The translations under genes and the position numbers were made by a program. The notes below the pieces were generated by a model that was not told the origin of the DNA, ran no database searches, and saw only the letters and a list, made by a program, of their open reading frames with translations. From positions 1 to 60,496 of the forward strand of contig CP033462.1 of NCBI GenBank assembly GCA_007833815.1: a DNA stretch of 60,496 nt, written 5' to 3'. Of the stretch, positions 21,829 to 31,517 are shown in pieces (within the stretch, counting starts at the first letter, position 1; every line of letters starts with the position of its first letter). The stretch comes from Brevibacillus laterosporus (lineage in GTDB: Bacteria > Bacillota > Bacilli > Brevibacillales > Brevibacillaceae).

Positions 21829-22950
21829 TTATTTCAAGCTTATTTCCCCAACTATGGCCATTTCATCTTCAGCTAACACCCTATTTTCAAGAGGATGTTC
21901 CATGACAAAATCAAGTAAGATAGGGTTTTTCTTTTTCGAGTCTGTCGGTTCAAACGTTTGTTTTGCGGTCGTGATGAGATCCAGTAATCGAATGATACGA
22001 TCTTTATTAGATGTTTTCTCGATATAGTTTTTTAAATTGTCTATTACGTAAGGAGATCCTGAATTAAGATCAAAGCCAAATGTCCAAACGGTATGGGATA
22101 GAGTAACGTTGATTGTTACTGGTTTAGGCCCAATGACAAGAATGCCACCTTCATTCATGCCCGCTGCCGCTTTCTTATCAACAAAAGCTTGGCATCGCTT
22201 TATGACTTCCTGATCTGGAATACCGTTAACACCGGTTATGATAATATCGATCGTTCCATTACCTCGACGCAAAGGAATCACTCTAGCTGAAACAACGCCT
22301 TGGACTGTCTCTGCCCAAAATTTATAGTCGTCTTCAGCACCACCGCGCCCAGGTCTGCGTTTTCTATCCAAAATTCTTCCACGATAGACTTCCTCATCTT
22401 CCAGGTCGGTTCCGTAACTAACTATCTTTGAATCAGTCACGTAGTCAAAGCCTGCTTGGGCAATAAGGTTGATAGAATTGGGTAGCACATTCCCAACTTC
22501 ACCTTCTTGTTCACATTCAATCAGCACGTTTTCAACGGAGCTCTGACCAGCAACAATTCTCTTGTTTTGGCCTTCTAACACTCGAAACATGATGGGTGGG
22601 CTGCTACCGTTTGGCGTTGTTGTTAACAAGAAAAGATCAGGAACAGGCGTGTCCTCATATACAGGTGCACTTTTCCAAATGGTTACAGAGTGAACAGCTT
22701 TCAGAGGCTGTTTCCGATCGACACCGGATTCTGACCCTCTCTGGTCCAGTATTTCGCCCTTTGCCCCAAGGGTGGTTATTTGTTCATACACGGATTGGAT
22801 CACGATAATAATCGCAAACAGAGATTCCCGTAGGGCAAGGATTAAGAACTTGATAAACCACTGATTCGATAAATCCGTAATCACTTTTCCCTCACCCGCT
22901 ATATAGGTGACAAGTTCTTGTGTGAGTTCATCTTTTGTTGGAAATTTCAA
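21829..22950 (-). CDS. Baseplate J-like protein (XkdT type)
   Basis: 373 residues with the Baseplate_J pattern: FAIIIVIQSVYEQITTLGAK, DQRGSESGVDRKQPLKA, ILIECEQEGEVGNVLPNSIN, and AEDDYKFWAETVQGVVSARV followed by GNGTIDIIITGVNG. It is a wedge component of the contractile tail baseplate. Confidence 0.9.
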   Translation of the reverse strand: MKFPTKDELTQELVTYIAGEGKVITDLSNQWFIKFLILALRESLFAIIIVIQSVYEQITTLGAKGEILDQRGSESGVDRKQPLKAVHSVTIWKSAPVYEDTPVPDLFLLTTTPNGSSPPIMFRVLEGQNKRIVAGQSSVENVLIECEQEGEVGNVLPNSINLIAQAGFDYVTDSKIVSYGTDLEDEEVYRGRILDRKRRPGRGGAEDDYKFWAETVQGVVSARVIPLRRGNGTIDIIITGVNGIPDQEVIKRCQAFVDKKAAAGMNEGGILVIGPKPVTINVTLSHTVWTFGFDLNSGSPYVIDNLKNYIEKTSNKDRIIRLLDLITTAKQTFEPTDSKKKNPILLDFVMEHPLENRVLAEDEMAIVGEISLK

Positions 22951-22965
22951 TTCTGAGTACCTCCT

Positions 22966-23364
22966 TTAGAATCTCCATTCCATCTCTTGAGGTGTTTCTT
23001 CTCCGCGTATCCGCACCGTTGCTTGTACGAAGATCATGTCTTGCTCAGCGACTTTAACCAAGGAAACGTCACATCGTAATACTTCCTCAATCCACCCGTC
23101 ACCTACCATCAATAAGCGCTGAGTGACTTCGGATTCGGCTGCTATCTTAGCTGCTAACTTATTTTCTTTTGTAAATGGCTTGCCCAGATAACCTCTTAAC
23201 GTACTGCCGTACTCAGGAAAGAATGAACTCTCTCCTAAATCTGCCATGCATCGTAGATACGCTTGCTGTAAAACGTTTCGTTCGCCTTCCACCATGACAA
23301 TTTCGTCACCGTTCCAAACGATTTCGCCATTTGCGATCATTACGTCATTTCCAAAGTCCGTCAT
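22966..23364 (-). CDS. XkdS/gp25-like baseplate protein
   Basis: 132 residues: DEIVMVEGERNVLQQAYLRC, FPEYGSTLRGYLGKPFT and C-terminal VQATVRIRGE, the DUF2634/gp25 lysozyme-like wedge family without lysozyme residues. Located between the OB-fold and J-proteins as in PBSX. Confidence 0.85.
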   Translation of the reverse strand: MTDFGNDVMIANGEIVWNGDEIVMVEGERNVLQQAYLRCMADLGESSFFPEYGSTLRGYLGKPFTKENKLAAKIAAESEVTQRLLMVGDGWIEEVLRCDVSLVKVAEQDMIFVQATVRIRGEETPQEMEWRF

Positions 23365-23714
23365 TGGTCGCTCACCGCCCCTTGATCAATTAGTCCAAGT
23401 ACAACGTACTGCTCATGGCCCATTCCAGTAATAGCGCCCACCAATACTTCCTGTCCTGGTTTGTATGGCCATTGAGGATCATGTTCGTCATGTGTGTGTA
23501 CTCCATCTGGATCGGGGTGGTCTTTGTGTTTTGGTATGGGATAGAAAGTGTCTTTTAACACGCGACACCATCCGGATTCATTGCCGTAGGGTTCCAAAAC
23601 GACTTTTAGCAAGCGCTCTTCTTCATTGACCCCTGTAATGACCGCGAAGGACAAACTGGATTCTGGTAAAGAACGTCTAGTTGATTCCTGTTGTTCCGAA
23701 TAAAATCTACTCAT
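23361..23714 (-). CDS. Baseplate OB-fold protein (XkdR/DUF2577-like or spike gpV-like)
   Basis: 117 residues. Strand-rich OB-fold with AVITGVNEEERLLKVVLEPY, YKPGQEVLVGAITGMGHEQY and a His/Asp-rich loop (KHKDHPDPDGVHTHDEHDPQ) that could bind metal, as seen in spike-tip proteins. Overlaps both neighbours by 4 bases. Confidence 0.7.
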   Translation of the reverse strand: MSRFYSEQQESTRRSLPESSLSFAVITGVNEEERLLKVVLEPYGNESGWCRVLKDTFYPIPKHKDHPDPDGVHTHDEHDPQWPYKPGQEVLVGAITGMGHEQYVVLGLIDQGAVSDQ

Positions 23715-24853
23715 CCAAAGTTACCCCCGTCTTCCGCTTCCAAATTGGTGAAATCAATCTCGGCTTCTATCCCTGAATCAACTTGTCCAGAGATTGTTAG
23801 CTTTGATGTAAAGTAATCTTGAGATAGGCCAGTGCCTACCCCTCTCAAGGAAATACGCCGATCGATCTGCACATTTGGAAACCAATCTGTTTGAAAGGAG
23901 CCGTAGACCTGTGTCTTGGAAAGCTCCTCTAGTTTTTTTCTGGCCAGACGTTGAGCTTGATCTCGTGTGACGTTTGGATAATAGTAGCGAAGCGTTTTTT
24001 TCTCTCCGGACGATGATCCTGCAAAAGAGGCTTTTTCTACAATCCGCTGTCCTTTGAGATTTCCTTTGCCCTTTTTCTTCGCCCTACCAGGTATCCACGA
24101 AATAATCTCAACGATTAAGTTTCTAGCAGCCTTTGGAGCCCGTTCGATCTGAAGCCCGGGTTTAATGTTATGACCCCATGTAAAGATGACAGGTTCTAAC
24201 ATATAGTTAGGTAGTTTTTCACGTGGTCCGAAATACCACTCTGTTCCCCGAACGTGTGTGGTAAATCCTTCGTTCTGTGCAAGGTACAAAACAAAATCCC
24301 AATGGGATACTTCCCGTTTGGCATTGGCATGGTCTTCTCCGATATACTCACCAATAAAGGTATCTGTTGCCACAGGTACCACCGGTTTAAGGTTGTGTTG
24401 AGCAGCAATTTTTTTAAAAGCCGCACTGGCCGTTAAGTTTTGCATTTTAATAGATTCCTTAAAATCAAAAGCCCTTGCTCCATACGATCTGCCTGTAATG
24501 GTCACAGTCTCGCCTTCAGCGAAATTCCAAACGGGGTAGTCCATGTCACCTTCAATAAGCTTTTGTAGAGCGCCCTCTCCCTCAAACCCCAGCTCAATTC
24601 CGACAATTGCAGGTCCTGCTACAAGTGGTGACGACTTGCTAGGACCGCTATATAGAAGCTCGTGATCGGGCAATTGCTCTGTTACTTCCCACGGTAAAGT
24701 CACCTCGTAATTGTCGACAGACCCTAGCCCATTTAGCTCCACACGAAAAGAAAGCCAGTGGGGTACCGGCTTTCCATTGATTGTGATTTTTACGATAGGG
24801 GTTCCTGTAGGTCGGAATGGGCCTGAGCGATTGATTAATGGATTGTTAAACAT
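23711..24853 (-). CDS. XkdQ/late control gene D-like baseplate hub protein
   Basis: 380 residues of the gpD/XkdQ hub family: VEGDMDYP-type region at LIEGDMDYPVWNFAEGE, VTITGRSYGARAFDF, and YYYPNVTRDQAQRLARKKLE near the C-terminus. Forms the hub through which the tube passes. Confidence 0.85.
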   Translation of the reverse strand: MFNNPLINRSGPFRPTGTPIVKITINGKPVPHWLSFRVELNGLGSVDNYEVTLPWEVTEQLPDHELLYSGPSKSSPLVAGPAIVGIELGFEGEGALQKLIEGDMDYPVWNFAEGETVTITGRSYGARAFDFKESIKMQNLTASAAFKKIAAQHNLKPVVPVATDTFIGEYIGEDHANAKREVSHWDFVLYLAQNEGFTTHVRGTEWYFGPREKLPNYMLEPVIFTWGHNIKPGLQIERAPKAARNLIVEIISWIPGRAKKKGKGNLKGQRIVEKASFAGSSSGEKKTLRYYYPNVTRDQAQRLARKKLEELSKTQVYGSFQTDWFPNVQIDRRISLRGVGTGLSQDYFTSKLTISGQVDSGIEAEIDFTNLEAEDGGNFG

Positions 24854-25442
24854 AGATCACCCATCCTGGCGTAAGTTTATGAGGGCCGTTCACCAGTACC
24901 TTTTTGTTACTATTGTAGATGTCTTCCCATTTTTTCTTCTTTCTTTGGGCGATACCTGAAAGTGTATCTCCTTTTTGGATGGTGTATTTTTCTTTACCTG
25001 CAGGTTGTTTATTTTGTGCAGGAGACGATTTGCTTTTCGCTACGGCTTGTACTGCTTTTGCAATGGGATCATTTTTTTGAGAACTGCCACTACCCTTTTG
25101 GGAAATGACCCGTTCTAACGTAATAGAAAAGGGTATTCGCGTATTTGTCTTGTGATCTGGTGAAAACTCGCTAATAACCACAGGTAGCGAATATTTTTCC
25201 GTTTCAAAGATAATCTGTTTTCCAGCCGTTCGCATATTTCCAATCCGTATCATCCGATCGTAAGCATCCGGACCAATAAAAATACCAGTCCAGGTTATCG
25301 GCCGGTATTGTGGTCCCATATTTTGGATACTTACATCCCCACCAGGGAATCGATTAATAGCTAATGTTTGTTGTCCACCTAATGGTATTTCATCTGGCTT
25401 TTCGAACGTTTTTAATTCTATTCCTCCAAGGACAACTTTCAT
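24846..25442 (-). CDS. LysM-domain tail protein (XkdP-like)
   Basis: 198 residues. N-terminal beta domain (GQQTLAINRFPGGDVSIQNM) and a C-terminal LysM domain (YTIQKGDTLSGIAQRKKKKW, LTPGWVIYV). LysM binds peptidoglycan; in PBSX-type phages XkdP links tape measure and hub. Overlaps hub gene by 8 bases. Confidence 0.88.
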   Translation of the reverse strand: MKVVLGGIELKTFEKPDEIPLGGQQTLAINRFPGGDVSIQNMGPQYRPITWTGIFIGPDAYDRMIRIGNMRTAGKQIIFETEKYSLPVVISEFSPDHKTNTRIPFSITLERVISQKGSGSSQKNDPIAKAVQAVAKSKSSPAQNKQPAGKEKYTIQKGDTLSGIAQRKKKKWEDIYNSNKKVLVNGPHKLTPGWVIYV

Positions 25443-28426
25443 TAGTTAATCCCTCCAAACGCACCGCGTCCCATAGTCATGTTCGCTCTTTGAGTAGATC
25501 GGCCAAGCTCATTCATGACTTCACGTTTAATACGTTTAACTAATGCTTCGGAATCTTCTCCTGGTTGTTGATAGATATTGAAATGTAAATCTGGTAGTTG
25601 TGTTTTGTCGCTGTATCCAGAACTTTTATTTTGAGAGATTCTACTGTTGAGGTTGGGCTGAACTTCAATAGACCCATTCAAGTTACGACGTAAAGTATCT
25701 GCCACTGACCCCGCCGCTGACTCTAAATGTGGAAGATAATCAGTAATGCCTGAGCTGAGCATTTTCATTAAATTAGGAGCCCATTTATCTGATTTCGAAG
25801 CAGGCCCTTTCTTTGTTGGAGAGGACCAACCAATGAAATTCTTAACGGTTTCGGAAACATCTTCAACTGATTTCTGTACCCAAGCAATTCCGTTAGTTAT
25901 GCCTTGAGCTAGCATCTTCATTAAGTTTTCACCCCATTGAACCGCTTCAGAAGGTAGAGAAGATAACCAGTCCCATACAGCCGATGCTTTCTCTTTAATG
26001 TATTGCCACAAGGCAGTCATTTTGTCTCGGAATCCTAAGAAATTGGTATTCCAAGCCACTATACCAGCTACCACTAAAGCTGTAACTCCGGCTATAATCC
26101 ATGCAACTGGTCCTAGTCCAATTATCCAAGCTAATGCAAAACGTCCACCCATCCACAATGCACGAGCAGCCAACCAAGTAAAACTTCCGCCTAGTTTCGC
26201 AATTTGCAAAAGCCCTATTCCAATTAGCTTTGCATTCGACCCCATAATTCTAGCGAACAGACCTCCGAAGCGAGTGATGATGGGAAATATACCAATCATT
26301 CGTTTGCCTACAGCAAAAAAGGCGGTACCGATTCGCGTAATTCCTGATACACCAGGTATTTTTTTGAGAAGGCCAAAGGTTTTAGTTAGTAGACCACCAA
26401 ACAGTTTAAGTTCAACTTTACCCTGTACCCATGCGGCAAAAAACTTAACAGGACCCCCGATTCTACCTACAGCGCTCATTACCCCTCTTAGCTTACTTAA
26501 TGTCGATACAGTCTTGTCGAGGGCTTTACCGCCTATAAATAGCGCCCCTATTCCTCCTGCTGTTTTTAGCCAACCAGGTGGCTTCCATGACAATGTTTCT
26601 TTTCCTTCTGGATCGTTACCCACTTTTTCACTTTTTCGCGTGAAACCAAGGAAACTTTCTATTTTTCCTTTATTTGTACTTATCCATCCTTCTATCCGCT
26701 TAAACTGTTCTTCTAACGAGTCGCCAACAGCTTTAAAAACCGGAACTACATTTACTTTGAGCCAATCGACCACAGGAGATATGGACTCTTTTATTCCTTT
26801 CCATACAGCCTCTGCATAAGGCTTTAACGTATCCCAATTTTCATAAATTAGATACGCTGCCCCTGCAATAGCGCCTATAGCAAGAGTAATTCCTCCACCC
26901 CAAAATAGAATGGATCTAAAACCAATCCCCATCATTTGGAGAGCTAGTTGCATTCCTTTAAATGCTGAAACGGTAACAAGAACCGCTCCGCTTAGTATCA
27001 AAAAGATGCTTGTGCCCATTGCCATTGTGGTCATAAATTTTGTAACAGCCGGATTATCATCTAAGTATTTAATTACTTTCGCAAGAGTTTCAGTTAAAAC
27101 GTTAAAGGCTGGTATCACCATTTCCATGATCGGCTTCCCGATTTGCAAGCCAATCGTTTCTAATTGCCCAGACGCAACGTGTTTTTGACCGACAAAGCTC
27201 TGCCGGATCGTATCTATTTGGTCGTGTAAGTGTTTCTGTTGCTCCATTTGTCCTTTTAGCTTTTGAAACATCTCCGTATGACTTGAGATTATGGCAAAAT
27301 CCTGGCCTTGCTCACCAAAAATATGATTCATCATGGCAGCCCATTCAAGGTCACCACCTGAAAATGCTTTTCCAGTCATACTTTTAGCTGATTCTTGAAT
27401 TTTTTTAAGATCATCAGCAGATGTTTGCGATATAAACTTGGTGCTATTACTACTTTTTTTCTTAAAAACTTCGTATTTATTGTGGAGAATATCTATCATT
27501 TCAGCATAGCTTTTAATGTGGTTTTTATCTTCTAATAGTGCGGCATTATCAAATCCTACAATTTTTTTTGCGCCACCCTTTGAAGTAACCTCTTTAATAC
27601 CTTCTAACAAACCTGCTTCTGCCATAGCAGCTAACTGCTTTTGGCCACCTTTTGTATTCAAATACTTAAAAGGATTTACTCGCTCGGCAAAATCCTTAAT
27701 GTGGGTACCTGCCATTGAACCTTCCACGCCTGCTCGGGCAGCCATTGCAGTAGCCAACAAGTTGTCTTGTTCTGTCCAACCAAGGTGTTTAACTACAGGC
27801 ATGCTGTATTTAAAACTTTCCCCTAGACTTTCAGAGCTAGCATGCGTTACGTTAATAACGCGGTTCATCGTATCGGCAAACTCTTGCATCCTTTTTAAGT
27901 CGTTTGTGATACCTGCATCCTCGGCCATACGCGCAAAGTTGTACGCTGATCGTTCTGCTGAACCAGATTTCCCCATACCTACTTCAATTTCTGCTAAATA
28001 GGTCGACTCCTTCAAAACGTCGTTTAATACGTCTTTAGAGATACCAGCATGGGCGAGCTCTAGATCAATTCCAAGTACTTCTTTTTGGGAGAACAGGGTC
28101 TGCTGTGATAGATCCTGTGCTTTCTTTTCAAGGTCTACAAGTTGAGAATCATCCAGATTTAAGCCGTACACTCCTCCTAACTGAATTAGTTGCATTTGTA
28201 CGTCCCCAGCTTTATCAGCAAGTTTTTGAAGGGCATACAAACCCGCTGCTCCAGCTGCTCCGATTGATGCACCTACCCATCCAAGGTTTTTAAAGTACTC
28301 CATTTTCTTTTGTGTTTCCTGCGTAGCTCGATCCATCATGCGGAACTGACCTATCACGTTTTGTGCACCCGTAGATACATGATCAGCCAACGAGACAGCA
28401 ATAGCTAAGTCAAGAATAGTACTCAC
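25442..28426 (-). CDS. Tail tape measure protein
   Basis: 994 residues, longest tail gene and directly downstream of the frameshifted chaperone genes. N-terminal coiled/helical TP901-type region (AQNVIGQFRMMDRATQETQK; GHAGISK-type motif at ELAHAGISKDVLNDVLKEST), central hydrophobic stretches (GMSIFLILSG-type at MAMGTSIFLILSGAVLVTVS; IIGLGPVAWIIAGVTALVVA) and C-terminal APNLMKMLSSGITDY repeats. Length suggests a tail of roughly 150 nm at 1.5 angstrom per residue. Confidence 0.92.
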   Translation of the reverse strand: MSTILDLAIAVSLADHVSTGAQNVIGQFRMMDRATQETQKKMEYFKNLGWVGASIGAAGAAGLYALQKLADKAGDVQMQLIQLGGVYGLNLDDSQLVDLEKKAQDLSQQTLFSQKEVLGIDLELAHAGISKDVLNDVLKESTYLAEIEVGMGKSGSAERSAYNFARMAEDAGITNDLKRMQEFADTMNRVINVTHASSESLGESFKYSMPVVKHLGWTEQDNLLATAMAARAGVEGSMAGTHIKDFAERVNPFKYLNTKGGQKQLAAMAEAGLLEGIKEVTSKGGAKKIVGFDNAALLEDKNHIKSYAEMIDILHNKYEVFKKKSSNSTKFISQTSADDLKKIQESAKSMTGKAFSGGDLEWAAMMNHIFGEQGQDFAIISSHTEMFQKLKGQMEQQKHLHDQIDTIRQSFVGQKHVASGQLETIGLQIGKPIMEMVIPAFNVLTETLAKVIKYLDDNPAVTKFMTTMAMGTSIFLILSGAVLVTVSAFKGMQLALQMMGIGFRSILFWGGGITLAIGAIAGAAYLIYENWDTLKPYAEAVWKGIKESISPVVDWLKVNVVPVFKAVGDSLEEQFKRIEGWISTNKGKIESFLGFTRKSEKVGNDPEGKETLSWKPPGWLKTAGGIGALFIGGKALDKTVSTLSKLRGVMSAVGRIGGPVKFFAAWVQGKVELKLFGGLLTKTFGLLKKIPGVSGITRIGTAFFAVGKRMIGIFPIITRFGGLFARIMGSNAKLIGIGLLQIAKLGGSFTWLAARALWMGGRFALAWIIGLGPVAWIIAGVTALVVAGIVAWNTNFLGFRDKMTALWQYIKEKASAVWDWLSSLPSEAVQWGENLMKMLAQGITNGIAWVQKSVEDVSETVKNFIGWSSPTKKGPASKSDKWAPNLMKMLSSGITDYLPHLESAAGSVADTLRRNLNGSIEVQPNLNSRISQNKSSGYSDKTQLPDLHFNIYQQPGEDSEALVKRIKREVMNELGRSTQRANMTMGRGAFGGIN

Positions 28427-28523
28427 TTAAATCACCTCCAACAAAAAAAGACCGCGTATTGGCGATCACGAGTTAAATTGTTACTTTCCTCAAGTAACAT
28501 CCATAGATATAGGAATCCTCCGA

Positions 28524-28999
28524 TTAAAGTCGCACCGGAGGATTCTTTTCTAACCATTCGCTTGAAATTATCATAGTAGCTGCAAGTGTCACATCATCCA
28601 TTTCCATTGATTCAGTTAATGAAATTCCAGCCCCGGTATTTAAAGCAAGCTCTACTCTGTTTCTGAACCAGGACTGTTCAGTGAGTTTTTTGCCGCTTCC
28701 TCAAGTTTAGCTTTCTCTTCCGGAGTTAGTACCACCTTTTCTACTTCGTCCCATTCCTCATATTCAAAGCTAGCCATGAATTCAAGGAGTCCAGTAAGAT
28801 CTTCAGGAATTTTGACTTTCTCCCCATCTACGCTTTCTATAGCAACTACTGCCTTGACTAAGATTGTTAGTGTAATTCCACCAAGATTTGCTCCACCTTC
28901 CCCTTGCACGGTAGAAAGAAGATTACGTTCAATAAAGTGGTGCGGGCCTTTCTTTTTACGAAGAGTAATTTTTTTACCTGTTGATAGTACTTTTTCCAT
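28524..28999 (-). CDS. Tail assembly chaperone GT, -1 frameshift product
   Basis: At AAAAAAC (28691-28685), in the X-XXY-YYZ phase of the upstream frame (GCA AAA AAC), a -1 shift opens a 53-codon frame (LTEQSWFRNRVELALNTGAG; MEMDDVTLAATMIISSEWLE) to a stop at 28524. The fused protein has 158 residues. The G/GT ratio in tail assembly is set this way in most long-tailed phages. The second frame has no start codon or ribosome-binding site of its own. Confidence 0.88.
28652..28999 (-). CDS. Tail assembly chaperone G
   Basis: 115 residues (ITLRKKKGPHHFIERNLLST; LLEFMASFEYEEWDEVEKVV; LTPEEKAKLEEAAKNS). Lies between tail tube and tape measure as expected. Ends shortly after the slippery heptamer. 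Confidence 0.85.
   Translation of the reverse strand: MEKVLSTGKKITLRKKKGPHHFIERNLLSTVQGEGGANLGGITLTILVKAVVAIESVDGEKVKIPEDLTGLLEFMASFEYEEWDEVEKVVLTPEEKAKLEEAAKNSLNSPGSETE
28685..28691 (-). promoter_or_regulatory. Programmed -1 ribosomal frameshift site
   Basis: A_AAA_AAC heptamer in frame with gene G, the canonical slippery sequence. Confidence 0.88.
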
Positions 29000-29011
29000 G
29001 TTTAATTCCTC

Positions 29012-29446
29012 CTATAGTGGTACACGCTTAGTAGCGTGCCAGTTGATTGAATTGTTGATCGGTTTGTTGTTCCCATCGACATCCGCTTTGTAGCCATCGA
29101 ATGTTACATCGGTAAACTTGTACTTTTTCACTGTGCCATCTTTATAGACCCGAGTCGTAAAAATAAGAAAAGACAGGGAATCTCCTGTCTCATCTTGGTA
29201 TTTAATTTGAGCATCGACAATAGCATCGTAAGCACCGTTTGTATCTTGACCACTGATAGAGCCTTTCCATCCACTGTGCATGACTTGACGCCATTCACTT
29301 TCTTCACCAATAGGTGCCTTTTTTTCTTCGGTAGTAATTACTTCTTCAGACCACTTTAGTATTTCAGGTGACTTTTCCAATACCCTACCGTTGTCGTCTG
29401 CCAGTGCAATTACTAGCTTTTTACCAAGTAAGCCCGCCTCTGCCAT
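29012..29446 (-). CDS. Tail tube protein (XkdM-like)
   Basis: 144 residues from ATG 29446, chosen for the GGAGG upstream and the one-base overlap with the sheath stop; the longer frame adds 17 residues without signal. Beta-rich with QVMHSGWKGSISGQDTNGAY and VTFDGYKADVDGNN, matching the XkdM-type inner tube that follows the sheath. Confidence 0.88.
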   Translation of the reverse strand: MAEAGLLGKKLVIALADDNGRVLEKSPEILKWSEEVITTEEKKAPIGEESEWRQVMHSGWKGSISGQDTNGAYDAIVDAQIKYQDETGDSLSFLIFTTRVYKDGTVKKYKFTDVTFDGYKADVDGNNKPINNSINWHATKRVPL

Positions 29447-30966
29447 TAAACATCCACCTCCACGTTTGTACCGCCTTGATAATTCAACAGAATCCAATCG
29501 GCTGTATTGTAATGTTTGACTTTCAACTCTTGGATGAATTGGTCAATGGATCGTGCTTTGGAATCAAATCGAATAGAGTAGCTTTCGATCTTACTTGTCT
29601 CTAATTTATTGGTTGGTTGCACCAAATTATCAAAGAATGTCCGAATGCGCATGTCTGCTGCTTCTCTCATCGGTTTGGTCATCGCTTTACCTTGCCATGG
29701 TGCGGCTACAGCTTCTAGTTGCTTTTCGATCCAGCTATTCAGACGACGACGATTTACTTTTCGATTCTCGTTGTCCGCAATAGGATTGCCGGCTACATCG
29801 TTTTTAGCGAGTGTATAGTCGTTAGCCATGCGCCAGGCATAAGATCCATCACCTTTGGCAGATGGCTTGAGTTGAAACGCTGCTATCTGGTTGTTAAAGA
29901 GCTCCTGGTAGTCTTCAAATTCCAATTCCTGATCAGTACCAACAATCCAATTGCATTCTACGGCTAGACCAGAGTCTTCAATTTGTCCTCTTACATGGGC
30001 GATAGCTGAAAGGCAACTACCAGAAATACGTTGACCAGTCGTAGAGTTGTAATAGCCGTAGACCATTTGGCCAAAGTCGCTATCAAATTGTTCTCGATAT
30101 TCAGAGGCATCCGTTATCGTTTGAGCATTCTTTGTCCCCGTGTAAGCAATAAAGTTATGCTTTTCACCAAGAGAAATTAATGACTTATCTACCTCTGGGC
30201 TGGAGTAGTTGATATGGGCAACGTCTGTCACGATGCTACCGATGACTCCTAGCAGTTTTTGACCAGTTCGAACACCAGTACCTGGATCAAATGTACCGAT
30301 TCGGTCTGCATCTGTTATAGGTGCTCCATTTGAGCCATTTTTTAATTGGGTTTTAGCCATTACTATTGGTCGTGTTGTATCAAAATCGCTGTCCTCTTTG
30401 ACGTCTTCATACACAAAATGCTCGCTAGTGGATTTGATTACTTTCTCCACGTAACGAGCATCATCTTGATTCTTAGATAGGTTGTCGTAAGTTTCAAACC
30501 CGCCTAAGTCCGACCACAAGATCAGCTTAAAGGTGTTTGCTTTCGTTCCTTCTTGCACTTCAACAGTGAAAATATTTGCGTATTCACCTGGACCGGCTTT
30601 TGGATAGATGCGTGCAGTATCTTTGTCCTCGCGATCCTTGAGTTGTAGACTAGCCGTTTGATGCCCACTACCCAGTACACGTACAAACGCAACCTTTTTA
30701 ATTCTTGCGTGGTTCAAGTGGTCCAGCAGTTGATTGCCAGCATGTTTCTTTGTATATGGCCCAAGAATGGGTTCAGCAATTTCAGCTAACCGCTTGGATG
30801 GTGTTTCAGAAATCAACATGTATTTATCAATCGGGCCTCGGTCAAATTCACCGATAAAGCCTAAGATAAAGTGTGATGTACTTACTTCTTCGCTTTGAGG
30901 TACAGGCAGTTCGTTTACATATAACCCAGGTGGGTAATCCTGTAGCGAAGTCACTCCGCGTAACAT
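29446..30966 (-). CDS. Contractile tail sheath protein (XkdK-like)
   Basis: About 506 residues. Sheath pattern PPGLYVNELP at the N-terminus, HFILGFIGEFDRGPIDKYML, RIYPKAGPGEYANIFTVEV, and C-terminal SWIEKQLEAVAAPWQGKAMT. ATG 30966 or TTG 30975 (9 bases after GGGAG) may be the start. Shows the phage is a myovirus. Confidence 0.93.
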   Translation of the reverse strand: MLRGVTSLQDYPPGLYVNELPVPQSEEVSTSHFILGFIGEFDRGPIDKYMLISETPSKRLAEIAEPILGPYTKKHAGNQLLDHLNHARIKKVAFVRVLGSGHQTASLQLKDREDKDTARIYPKAGPGEYANIFTVEVQEGTKANTFKLILWSDLGGFETYDNLSKNQDDARYVEKVIKSTSEHFVYEDVKEDSDFDTTRPIVMAKTQLKNGSNGAPITDADRIGTFDPGTGVRTGQKLLGVIGSIVTDVAHINYSSPEVDKSLISLGEKHNFIAYTGTKNAQTITDASEYREQFDSDFGQMVYGYYNSTTGQRISGSCLSAIAHVRGQIEDSGLAVECNWIVGTDQELEFEDYQELFNNQIAAFQLKPSAKGDGSYAWRMANDYTLAKNDVAGNPIADNENRKVNRRRLNSWIEKQLEAVAAPWQGKAMTKPMREAADMRIRTFFDNLVQPTNKLETSKIESYSIRFDSKARSIDQFIQELKVKHYNTADWILLNYQGGTNVEVDV

Positions 30967-30986
30967 GGTCAACAAGACCAGCTCCC

Positions 30987-31517
30987 TTACGTTAATTTTG
31001 GCTTAAATTTAGATACATCAATAGCGTTGACTTGCTCCTCCACTATCAGCTTTCCTGTACATTGATAAGTCGCATCCACTTGGTAGAGATTAGGTTCACC
31101 ACGTGGTGGCAGAGGTGGGGAAGTAATGAATATCTGCACAAGGTCCCCCCACTTATCTTCCGGAATGACTATTTCGTTTTCTGTTTCGATGTAGGCTAGG
31201 AACTTAGTTGATAGTTGTTGTGCCTGGCTTGGTCGCTCAGCAAAAAAAGACACTTGAATGAGGTATTCAAATCGTACAGACTCTGTACCCACTGTAAAGG
31301 TTCCGTTGCCGTTTGAAAGAATACCGTGTGGCTCGTGTTCCCTCATGAGAGCTTTCTCAGATGTGCCGCTAACATGCGTGATATTGGCGGCAGGAAGCAC
31401 TCTTTTTTTTGTCTCAATAGGGTTAGGGATATCATCAGTCACGAGAAATCCAGAACCATGAACAGTCTTTATGGCATTTTCAAGGGCAGTATAAACTGAA
31501 ACTAGTGGATCTCTCAA
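30987..31517 (-). CDS. Tail terminator/completion protein (candidate)
   Basis: 176 residues. LVSVYTALENAIKTVHGSGF, SVRFEYLIQVSFFAERPSQA and IFITSPPLPPRGEPNLYQVD fit the gpU/tail-terminator type that precedes the sheath. Overlaps the gp10-like stop by 4 bases. Confidence 0.65.
   Translation of the reverse strand: MRDPLVSVYTALENAIKTVHGSGFLVTDDIPNPIETKKRVLPAANITHVSGTSEKALMREHEPHGILSNGNGTFTVGTESVRFEYLIQVSFFAERPSQAQQLSTKFLAYIETENEIVIPEDKWGDLVQIFITSPPLPPRGEPNLYQVDATYQCTGKLIVEEQVNAIDVSKFKPKLT

Noticed and set aside
25998-28001. Long plus-strand open frames (273, 161 and others) opposite the tape measure gene
   Set aside because: Antisense to a clearly recognisable tail gene, no ribosome-binding sites, composition of shadow frames.
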